Assembly: GCA_022695795.1 (NCBI GenBank)
Contig: MU404071.1
Span: 310,001-374,000, forward strand
Reading direction: 5' to 3'
Length of the DNA: 64,000 nucleotides
Source of the DNA: Biscogniauxia marginata
Taxonomy: Eukaryota > Ascomycota > Sordariomycetes > Xylariales > Xylariaceae
The position numbers and the translations under genes are program-made. Shown here one piece after another: positions 25,441 through 34,207 of this stretch. The stretch's first letter is position 1. Each line of letters begins with the position of its first letter. The notes under the pieces are model-generated. The model was not told the DNA's origin. It saw nothing but the letters and a program-made list of their open reading frames with translations, and made no database searches.

Positions 25441-26060
25441 GCCATTGTCACCACGTACAGAAGCCTGGGTGCTCAATAACTATATTTCACACCTCAGTTC
25501 CGAAACTGGGGTAAGTCACTCACCCTGAAAAAGGTTGCCACAAGGTGACCCAGTCAGCTTGTAGGGAGGAGTCAGGGCCATGGTAGACTCTCGAGTACTC
25601 TGGAACATATAGTAGTCCTACCTATTCTTCCTCGTGGTTGGCTAGATAGCATGCGTGTTGGCTAGCTGCAGTTCAGAGATGTAGACAATGAGACCAACCA
25701 AGTTCTGAATAGTAGATCAGTCGATGGTGATGGTATAGTTCTCAGTAACGTGGAACGCTGTAACAACACCCCCTCCCAAATTATCAGGATCGCCTAGGGA
25801 GCTACTATCAATATCTGATATGCATACCATATTTGATAGATGCCTTCAGCGACGCAGGGCAATAATCCCGTTTGTGAACCATTCAGTAAAGGCCATGAAA
25901 GGGGTAACCTGAAATTTACCCGGGTGTTGATCGACCGTAAGAAAGCTGAGATAAACATTATCTAAAGCTGGACCGACTTGTAAACCGAGCAACTCGAGAG
26001 CCGGTATTACCTTTAAAAGCTACTATTCAGTGGTACCCTCACCCTATGAGCGAGACACAA
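25441..26060 (-). pseudogene. Decayed protein-coding gene, unidentified
   Basis: On the minus strand one frame reads sensibly for about 500 nt: LLKVIPALELLGLQVGPALD, then TVDQHPGKFQVTPFMAFTEW, then GDPDNLGGGVVTAFHVTENY, then MALTPPYKLTGSPCGNLFQG. It is broken by TGA at 25848, TGA at 25719, TAG at 25644, TAG at 25620 and TGA at 25518. Long uninterrupted sense between the stops, with protein-like composition, argues for a dead gene. Two to three of the stops are explained by C-to-T changes (CGA to TGA, CAG to TAG). I do not recognise the protein. Confidence 0.4.
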
Positions 26061-26334
26061 GGGTTGAGAGAAACGAGCAGTCCTAATAGACATCCAGCAC
26101 TCTACGAATTCTATGATGTTCAAGTATGTCGATCACAAGCCTTCTTAGTCTCTGTCACGCATCCCTAATAGCTACACCAGGTTTAAGACTCTGTGGACCA
26201 AGGAATCGGACCTGGCATACAGCAGCCTACACGACACAGATGAGGGCAATAGCAGCAGCACCCGCGCTTCGGATATTCAATCTAGATATAGTAGAATATC
26301 TCGAGTCCGGCGCTCAGGATCGACCCTCTTTTAC

Positions 26335-26978
26335 ATGTTTGTAGCGCTTCTGGCCCTATATGGCCTTCTAACCCTCTTGCGAACCTTAGTTCCCGCACGA
26401 CTGCGGTCATGCAACTGCGACGAGACGGTAGAAGAGGCACGCGCCAACGGGTGCATCTACGACTCGTTGGCGGCTGCCTGGTTGCCTCCCCATTGCCGGT
26501 CGGCCGTCATAACTGAGGATTTCGAATCGGTCGGGCCGAACGAGCCGGACAAATGGGGCAACACGTGGAGCTACTGGGCGGACAAGAATAAGACGTAGCC
26601 CATGATGGTCGAAGAGGTGAGCATGATTCCCGAGTCAGCGAGACAAGGGGGACAGGTGCATTTCTACTCAACACATGAGTGGCACGTCCTGCATTGTATC
26701 TACTACTGGCGCAAGATGTGGGAGTCGTCGAGACGCGCGAGGGGCATCCCGGATCAGGCGGGGAGGCTGGGGAGCTGGTAATCGAGAAGAGATATGACAC
26801 GCTCGTGCACATCCAGCATTGCATGGCGATGCTCATGAAGCAGGGAGTGCCTCTAGAGAGCTTGTCGGCGGAGGCGGGCGTCGCACTGCATTCGGATGAA
26901 ATACATATCGCGAAACCGCATCAACGCCATGATGATGGGGACCCGTATGATAAGATGGAAGCGGGTGCCGGGCATTGA
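26335..26978 (+). pseudogene. Broken fungal membrane protein with two HxxHC motifs
   Basis: Starts with a membrane helix (MFVALLALYGLLTLLRTLV), then CNCDETVEEARANGCIYDSL and AAWLPPHC, features of a common fungal family of short single-pass proteins. An in-frame TAG at 26596 interrupts WADKNKT-PMMVEEV. The frame then goes on to EWHVLHCIYYWRKM (first HxxHC). After a shift of frame near 26730 the sense resumes as VIEKRYDTLVHIQHCMAMLM (second HxxHC) up to TGA at about 26976. Two HxxHC motifs recall the UstYa/DUF3328 group, which act in fungal peptide and mycotoxin tailoring; the link is by motif only. One stop plus one frameshift make it a likely pseudogene. TAG from CAG is a RIP-compatible change. 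Confidence 0.6.
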
Positions 26979-27291
26979 GCATGAGCATGAGTATTACGGC
27001 GATTGCCATGATAATAAGATGGCCGATGATAGGGAGGCGAGACATTGTTAATTAATCTACGCGGGCCAAGTGGAAGAGTAGGATAATGATGATTTATTGA
27101 AGTATAAAAGGCTGTCTGCCAGAATTGCCGCGCGATAGCGATGAATGCGGGCAAATCACAATAAATCCGTATGGAATATCTGAGTGTCAACCGTATCCGT
27201 ACAACTCTCCGTTCTCGTTTTGGGGGAGCTTTTCCAGGATGGGTTGGCAAGTACACAGTCTAATATGAGGCTACCTCGCCTGGATATAATT

Positions 27292-27620
27292 CTAATCACG
27301 TCTCCGTTTCCAGACAAGATCAACCCCGACAGCCTCGAAAAGCTTAGTTATCTCGTTGATGGAGTCACGAGCACGTGCCTTGTAAGAAGCCGACATCTGG
27401 TCTGGTTCGATAGCGGCTCGATTTCGTGCGGTATCTTGGATAACAAAGGATTTAAGGCGTGGATGAGACATTCCGCACTTTTGGGCAAAGCGGCTCAGAA
27501 CAATTCCCGAAAGGCAACACCGATATCCGTTCCAGTAATCGAAATATATATTCCCAATGAGCTCAAGTCTAGCGAGGTTCGGCGGAAGCATTGTGGAGAG
27601 ATCAAAATCCAGGCTTCGAC
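27292..27620 (-). pseudogene. Displaced C-terminal coding of the F-box gene
   Basis: Immediately after the stop codon of the F-box gene the other frame continues with sensible protein (YFGVGRSLDFDLSTMLPPNL, then ARLELIGNIYFDYWNGYRCC) to a stop at 27292. It overlaps the end of the upstream frame near SLTGAP. No splice site pair of normal intron size joins the two, so a single-base insertion or deletion around 27624-27660 is the simplest reading; a sequencing error is equally possible. Confidence 0.55.
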
Positions 27621-28814
27621 CTACTCCAAAATAGTTGGAGCCCCGGTCAGCGACGCGAGATCAATAACTAGTCTTTCAAGGCGCGGAAATTCTGACAGTG
27701 ACCGGACGTATTCAACCCCACTACGGCGCTTATGACGGATATCCAAATGTAAATGGCGACGGGTTTTGGATACCTGCGCCAGAGTTTCGTCTAAACTTGC
27801 TTCTTCGATCCCAGAAACATTAGTAAATTGACATGCGAGCTCTGTGGAAGTCCAGGAAAGAGACGTCAAGGATGTACACTTGTTCAATAACAACTTGATC
27901 GTGCCTGGTGAGGCCTTGCTCCTCGATAATCGGAGGCATTCGATTTGGCCAAACTTTGACATCAGTTCTTCAGGTAAAGGTTGCATTTCCGTAGAACCGG
28001 ACAGGTAGCGATGCTTAAAAAAGCCCACATCGCCATGAAACTCTATGCTTCTCACATTAGGCGCCATGAAAAGTTGCTGGACAAAGCCCGGCTGAAAGCC
28101 ACCGCCATAGCTTCCAACACCGTTGTACGGACGGCCACACTGAAGACGCAGAGTACATAGAGAGCCAAGAGCAGGCCCCCAGCTAGGCGGTTGGCCACCT
28201 ATGGATTCATGGAGTATTTCCGCACTGCGTAAGCGAAGTTCAAGACCGTGATACCACCAGGGAAGCATTACACTGACATCCTCCAGAGATGGTAAGAGAA
28301 GCAGGATAGAGGCAACAGCACGGGTAGCAAAGTCTGAAGCCGGATGCACTAATCCGGATGCTTCATCGTAGTTTATTCTAGCTCGCCTTAGGACCTCTTT
28401 CGCCCGTTCATCGAGACAAACCGGTGAATGGCGCCTGGTCGCATTCGCAATCCTTCTCTGGCATGAGGAGAAGCGTTCGTGAGTGTCGGTCTCGTCAGAG
28501 TTGCTTGTATAGCTTTCTTCACCAATCGTCAGGTAGCACGCGAAAGAGTAGGCATGCTCTCTTAACGACGGTGTGTATAGAAGGGTGTGGAAGAGAGCGG
28601 CGCAGTGTTTGGACCTTTCAACGAGAAGATGTCGCCATAGTAGTGGGGTTACGACGCTTTTCAATTGTCGGCAAACTAGGCTGAATCTTCGAAGGTCTCC
28701 TTGTTTCTGACGATGTTGGGTGATCCATGGTGGGCCGGCCTGTGGATCGACGACAAAGTGGTCGAAAATGAGATAGAGCACATCAAGAGGCAGGCAGGGA
28801 AGCAATATCGCCAT
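27621..28814 (-). CDS. F-box protein with leucine-rich-type C-terminal region
   Basis: Single exon, 397 aa to the first stop. The N-terminus has a fungal F-box (LPCLPLDVLYLIFDHF, RRFSLVCRQLKSVVTPLLWRH; about residues 6-60). The rest has scattered leucine-rich motifs (LEDVSVMLPWW, LGSLCTLRLQCGR, IECLRLSRSKASPGTIKLLL). F-box proteins recruit substrates to SCF ubiquitin ligases through Skp1. The substrate cannot be predicted. The protein likely extended another 100 aa or so: coding sense continues past the stop in a different frame (separate entry). It may therefore be a truncated allele, a sequencing error, or still functional with a short tail. Confidence 0.75.
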   Translation of the reverse strand: MAILLPCLPLDVLYLIFDHFVVDPQAGPPWITQHRQKQGDLRRFSLVCRQLKSVVTPLLWRHLLVERSKHCAALFHTLLYTPSLREHAYSFACYLTIGEESYTSNSDETDTHERFSSCQRRIANATRRHSPVCLDERAKEVLRRARINYDEASGLVHPASDFATRAVASILLLLPSLEDVSVMLPWWYHGLELRLRSAEILHESIGGQPPSWGPALGSLCTLRLQCGRPYNGVGSYGGGFQPGFVQQLFMAPNVRSIEFHGDVGFFKHRYLSGSTEMQPLPEELMSKFGQIECLRLSRSKASPGTIKLLLNKCTSLTSLSWTSTELACQFTNVSGIEEASLDETLAQVSKTRRHLHLDIRHKRRSGVEYVRSLSEFPRLERLVIDLASLTGAPTILE

Positions 28815-30369
28815 GGCTAAGTCTTGTAGTTCCTTAGGTGCTACTAACTGGGATGTAAGTATGGTATTCTGCTGTCTATAGGGTCTTTCGAGTGACTCTT
28901 AGCACTTTATGAATAGTAGTCACAGGGTCACACACATATGAAAATATGAGTGTGGGAGAATGATTCCTCTAGGTAGAGTAGAGTAATAACTAGGTACCCG
29001 AGGTATATATACGCGGGACTGGGACACCCCGGTACATCATATCTATGGTTGGGAGAACAGTAATCAACAAGCAAAAGCATTAGCTTCCTAATGTTGGGAC
29101 ATGAATGTTTGCTTTGTGTGAATATGAGACTACAGGCTTAGTCAAGATCCCTTAAGTTATTATGCAGTGAATCTGGACATCAGCTGAGCTCATTTACTTG
29201 GCACGGATAATTAATCATTTTACGTACGAATATTTCTATGCCAGTTGCTCATATTGCTTCAAGTTCCTTTTGATTAGATGGATATACCTCTTGGTAGATT
29301 CCTTGAAGTATCGTGTAGAACGAGTACGACACTTCATATATATAACTAGTACCCCAAAGCAAGCCGTGGAAAGATTTTAAGATACGAGTTGATGGCGTGG
29401 TTTAAGGAAGAGAATAATCTAATCTTAGTCACTAAGAACCTTGTTAGCAAGCTGATAATTGCCGTACAATGCTACACAAGTTACTGGGACCCGAATGAGG
29501 ATTCTCAAGGTGAAGTTATTAAAGGTTAAACATGTGTTCCTTAAAGATGCAGCTTATTTGCCACTAACAATGTCTGGTGAGAGCCCTCTGATGCTTTACG
29601 CAACTGTTTTCTTTTCACACTACATGTTTCAAGTCGAGTCACCAGCCCTTCTGCATACGCCCGACCAACGTGCAAACAAAGAAATATTCATAAATAGTAA
29701 TAATCACAACATGACTTAGTGAGACAAATCATCGTGGTCCGCTAACACAAGATCGAAATTTGATATTTGCCCACCCTCCCTCTCTTATCTATCTGCTTAA
29801 GCTCTCCTTCTCCAAGCTTACCAACCTACACATCCTGTAAGAGGCTAGGAAAGTGAGCGAGTAGTGCTTTTGGATCTAGCATTAGAGAGAAGGTCGGGGT
29901 TTTATTTTCAGCGTTAGTAGGTAACTTCACTCATTGCAACATATAGCGTATGTTATCGTAACGTACCATCTATCTCACACTCGGCACCGAATCGGGTTTG
30001 TATAGCCATTCTGTTCTGGTTTCTCTGAAAATACGCGGTCAATTATGAAGAACATGATCTGTTTGCGGTTTTTAGTTTACACGAAGACGTCTGGATCGAT
30101 GCGTAAACTGTTGAAGAACTTGGAAGCGTATGACTATGGTTCGAATAGGGATAGAAACCAGTCAGGTACCTTTGTTCCCAAGTTCCATATGCTAAGGTAA
30201 AAAGTCTAAACGAAAGTTTATCCCAGTGATTATTGTATCTTGATAGCTCATGGAGAAATACTAGAGCAGTACCTATAACGCGACCGGATCCTGCCCTGCT
30301 AGGTAGCAGAATGCGTGGAGTTAGACATTCGCATTTCACATTCTATCCTGCTTTCTGAACGCAGCTACG
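28815..30369. other. Intergenic spacer
   Basis: AT-rich; no supportable gene. Short words of CTAGGTACC/TACCTAGG type occur near 28990-29000. Open frames at 29459-29719 and 30043-30339 lack motif support. Confidence 0.55.
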
Positions 30370-30639
30370 ATGTTCGAACGCCTTCCCGTCAGCCGCAAGA
30401 TCCTGGAAATCGCTGACTATCACGAACTGCGGGGTGCTTGCAAACGTTATATCTGCATATTCGGGCCAGACTCATTAATAAGAGACTAAATCCCCGAGAC
30501 GACGGTTCCTGGCCAGCGAGGGCTCACGCCGTGAATGATAGAGGCACCTCTGAAATCCGTTGAGCTTTTAGACGTCGTACTGAAACCTTCAGAGCCTTAC
30601 AAGGCACGCCACGTCTCCTGACCTCATCCTATCACAGAT
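30370..30639 (+). pseudogene. Possible decayed 5' part of the next gene
   Basis: ATG 30370 opens a 39-codon frame (MFERLPVSRKILEIADYHEL...) ending at TAA 30487. It lies exactly in frame with the ATG at 30640, and the sense between them is interrupted by stops only at 30487, about 30532 and about 30619. The first peptide resembles an F-box-like start (LPVSRKILEIADYHEL). It may be a remnant of an originally longer protein or simply an upstream ORF. Confidence 0.25.
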
Positions 30640-31170
30640 ATGCCGCCGAAGCCTATTAAGAAGGATAATTGGTCCGAGATGGACGCTTACTGGCACGAGA
30701 CGGGTTGGAAGTACAAAATCAAAAGACAAAAATGGCTGCAACTACTTCATAAGGAATTTTGGAAGGGCCAGGGCCGGTTAACGTGTGACCGCAAGGTATG
30801 TTTCGTTTGCCTTGATCAGGCGGCCCTGAAGACCATGCCGGAGGACTTCTTGCTCACATATCAAGATGTCCAGCTCAACTGGGTAGCTATTCCTTGGAAC
30901 TCCGGGGACGGTCAACCCACAACTCCGACCCATCCTTGGGCACTGGTATTGAGAAGACAGCTCACTCCTGAATATCCGTACTTGGACTCCTTCCATCGAA
31001 TGCTTAAAGAACGCGGTCTCGTCAATCTCGCAGAGTCTGGTTTCCCGCGGAGCTTGCTGAAGCAGGGCACTGTACCTCTTCCCGAAACCCTGAGGGATTG
31101 GCCGATGGGGGTTCCAGGTGAAACTGTTGCGCTTCCCTATCTTGCGCTGACAAGCGAAGAGAGTGCCTAG
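30640..31170 (+). CDS. Hypothetical protein, 176 aa
   Basis: Single open frame starting MPPKPIKKDNWSEMDAYWHE and ending LTSEESA. It is rich in Trp and aromatic residues (HETGWKYKIKRQKWLQLLHK, EFWKGQGRL) and has a CFVC pair near residue 55. No signal peptide or membrane segment. I recognise no family. Codon use looks genuine. It could be the surviving C-terminal part of a longer gene, because coherent in-frame sequence lies upstream. Confidence 0.5.
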   Translation: MPPKPIKKDNWSEMDAYWHETGWKYKIKRQKWLQLLHKEFWKGQGRLTCDRKVCFVCLDQAALKTMPEDFLLTYQDVQLNWVAIPWNSGDGQPTTPTHPWALVLRRQLTPEYPYLDSFHRMLKERGLVNLAESGFPRSLLKQGTVPLPETLRDWPMGVPGETVALPYLALTSEESA

Positions 31171-31651
31171 GCAGAAACTCATCAACATTAGCTAGTGCTA
31201 AGGCCAGGTCTATAAGGAATTCCAGTCTTACTTACTTGATCCAGAGAGCCAGGTATCTCTCCATATCATCATGGACTTGAAAGCTCGGTGTGACGGAGCT
31301 CCAAGGCTAGAAAACTGAGGGCGGAGCGCAAGGATCTCAGGTACAAGGGTTGTCGGCAAACAAAAAATATATTTGTATGTATAGGGGCTGCTTCAGCGTG
31401 TATCTTCAGTTCTAATTCTTCGTGGAACAACAACAACTATAACTACGTTCTCTCCTTACATGGGGTGTGTATTGTGACACTCAGACTCCAGACAGTTGTC
31501 TCATAGGAAATCAGTCACTATTCGGCCAGCATCTGCCTCTAGCCAACTCCTCCTGTACTCAAGCTTTTCTTAGAGTTTATATTATATTTGATAGCCTTCC
31601 ATATTTCTTTTCTCTGGTGTGACAATTATGGTAGGTTAGATGAGTTCCTCC
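31171..31651. other. Intergenic spacer
   Basis: Converging 3' flanks of two genes; AT-rich; no gene seen. Confidence 0.6.
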
Positions 31652-32305
31652 TCAAATCAGGGCGAATACATACGGCACAGCCGCTACGAAAAGCCCCAGC
31701 GCCAGCATCCTCAGCGTCCGCACCGGCGACGGCCCTCGCATTCTCCTCCCCGCCACCGCCATCGCGCCAGACGTAACCGGCACCTCAGCACGATGCACGG
31801 CAATCGGGCCAAACGCAGCATCCGCCGCCTCTTCTCCGTTCCCCTCCTCTCCCCCTCCCCCTTCCTCCCCTCCATTCCCAGTCCGGTTCCCGGCGCGCGG
31901 CGATGACAGATACGCATGCTCGAGACAGCTCGTGAACGGCCATGTGATGAACTCGCCGTCGGAGGTCAGCATCTGCGCCAGGAAGAGATCCGGGATCTCG
32001 CACCAGATCACGCAGAAGCCCTCCACGAAGCCCACCGGGTTCGGCGCGCAGCACGCCCGCAGCGCGGACTCGGCGGCGGCCGAGCGCCGGTGCGCGTACG
32101 CTATGTTTCGCGCCGCGGGCAGGCCGAGCTCGGCGAAGAGACGCCCCGAGTGCCCGATCGTCCGGGCGGTGCAGCTGCGATCGGGGGAGGAGGAGGGGGT
32201 TGTTGTGTTTACTGGGAAGATGGGAGTGGGAGTGGTGGTAGAGGATGTGGACAAAGAGGAGTAATCCTGGAGCATTTGGGCTGCTATGAGTTGCCCTGGT
32301 AACAT
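31652..32305 (-). CDS. Hypothetical protein with C-terminal membrane anchor
   Basis: Single exon. ATG at 32305 gives 217 aa (MLPGQLIAAQMLQDYSSL...). An upstream in-frame Met at 32467 would add a low-complexity leader, so the shorter start is preferred. A Ser/Thr/Pro-rich segment (about 18-45) is followed by a probably folded core with cysteines (ALRACCAPNPVGFVEGFCVIWCE, written here in part: CCAPNP, CVIWCE), a Gly/Glu-rich loop (GGEEGGGGEEGNGEE) and a final hydrophobic helix (LALGLFVAAVPYVFALI). That layout suits a tail-anchored protein of the ER or another membrane. GC-rich compared with its flanks. No family recognised. Confidence 0.6.
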   Translation of the reverse strand: MLPGQLIAAQMLQDYSSLSTSSTTTPTPIFPVNTTTPSSSPDRSCTARTIGHSGRLFAELGLPAARNIAYAHRRSAAAESALRACCAPNPVGFVEGFCVIWCEIPDLFLAQMLTSDGEFITWPFTSCLEHAYLSSPRAGNRTGNGGEEGGGGEEGNGEEAADAAFGPIAVHRAEVPVTSGAMAVAGRRMRGPSPVRTLRMLALGLFVAAVPYVFALI

Positions 32306-34207
32306 GGTGGGCGATGGGGCGGACAAGACAGAGAGAGAGAGAGAAAAGGGGCGGCGACCGGGGGCAAGTGGGGTGGATTTCTTTTGGTTGGTAGGTTGGT
32401 ATAGATGCCGGGATGCAAAACTACGACGAGCTGTGCTGATAGATTTGATCTCTCTCGGAGGACACATGCAGAAAAGAATAGGGGCGAGCGGGTTCAGAGT
32501 GTAGTCAGTCAGTCAGTGAGGACTTCTGGAGTCGTATCCCCCAGGGGGGAGAGTGCCAAGAAACGGAGCGCCAAGCCCCTTTAAACAAAAAAAAGGAGAG
32601 AAAACGTCCCAAACTGATGGGTCCTATACGGGTAGTCAAAAAGCTTGGTATGTAGGTAAGTAGATAGAGAGAGTGTGTAGGAGAAAGAAAGACGTCGTGG
32701 ATGATGTAAGTGAAAGGATCAGAACATGGCAAAATCCTACTACTTCTCTGAAAGCGCCGCGTGTTAGGTACTCTTCTTGTTGTTTTATTTTTCTACCAAC
32801 CCCCCTGACGACGATCTGCCGCTCGCAAAAGAAAATTGCTGTGTGTACCTATCCATTGCTTATCCAGGGGAGGGAGGCTGGCAGGGAAGCAAAGGGATTT
32901 CCTTCTTCTTTTTTCCTTTTTATATCGTTACGCGTAAATATGTCGCGGATCTCGGCGGGTCGAGTTAAAGTGGTGGCCCTCAGGAACCGTTGAGATGGTC
33001 GTATAAGTGGGAATGCCCCGTCTAAATATAGCACGTACCGAAGTTTTGTCGTCGTGCTGCTGCGATGTGATAACACGCATATCTTGCCAGTCTCTGTCAG
33101 TCCGCAGCCGACTTATCACCTACCTAAGGTATGTAGATGGCGTTGGTTAGGTACAGGTAACGCTTGACTGTGCCGCAGGGGCAATATCTCAATGAAAACG
33201 CCAGAGGGACGCAACACGTCGACAATCGCCACCGATGACTGCTTACATAGGTGCGGCGCTTCTTTCAATACGTCAAAATGTATCGTCGCCGTTTTCGCTC
33301 ATCAGGACGTTTCATCCTCTAAACGCAATCACGGCACTGTCATGGCTTGAATGCACCCTATCAATCGTCGGTAACCCTGCCGGCGAGGCCAGTTAAAGAG
33401 GGCTTAGGGGATCAACTTGTATAGAACCAAAGGTGGGGAGTTACAGAGATATCTAATCTTTTATTCATTACATGACCCAAATAAGTAATACCTGGCCTGC
33501 GATATCTTAGCTAGACTGAGCAGAGCTTCCCGTCTCGAATTTCGACTATCTGGGTAATTGTTGTTGGGTACCGCGCTCACGCAAGCAATAGTGGAGGCAA
33601 GGGAGCGGGGGATTTGTCGGTGGTGGATGAGAGATCATCCTAAGCTCCCACATGGAGTTCTGGATAGATAAGTCGGCCCCCTGGACAAGCAAGCAGTCGA
33701 TCGAGTCAGCCAGAGGCAAAGTAGCTGACATGATCGACCTAGAGCGAGTTTTCGAACCAGATCAGTTATGTGACGGAAGAGAAAGCGAGATTTAGAGCAG
33801 TAACAAATCACAAGTATCACTATTCAACATCCAAAAGCCACAAACAGCATGTTGTATCAATCAATCAGACGGGGGAGTCTCTTTTTGCGGCTCCTACTAC
33901 TAGTATATGAACAGGGTAGGTTTCGCTGCCCTCCTACGAAGTCTAGTGGCTTTGCATCTCATCATTCATGCTTCAACCAGGACCTTTGGTCCTAATACTG
34001 GTCCTAATGCCTTGGCCTAGCAACAGCAAAAGTCTCTTTATACACCCGCTCGAGATGCCCTAAAACTAACCGCTGGTAATCCTTTCTCTCTAACGCCGTA
34101 GTCCGAAGTGTAAAATGCAAGCATTATATACTGGTACAAATTAAGTTATCATCGTGCAGCCTGTCTGTTCGTATTACGGCTGGCCTTGCCTCTCAAATTC
34201 AAGAGGC
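32306..34207. other. Intergenic spacer with GA-rich tract
   Basis: Contains a GA repeat at 32331-32345, probably in the 5' UTR/promoter of the upstream minus-strand gene. Otherwise no supportable gene; the RCC1 gene's 3' flank is at the right end. Confidence 0.55.
32331..32345 (+). repeat. Short (GA)n microsatellite
   Basis: Fifteen bases of alternating GA, just upstream of the minus-strand gene starting at 32305; on that strand it is a CT tract of the kind common in fungal promoters. Confidence 0.85.
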
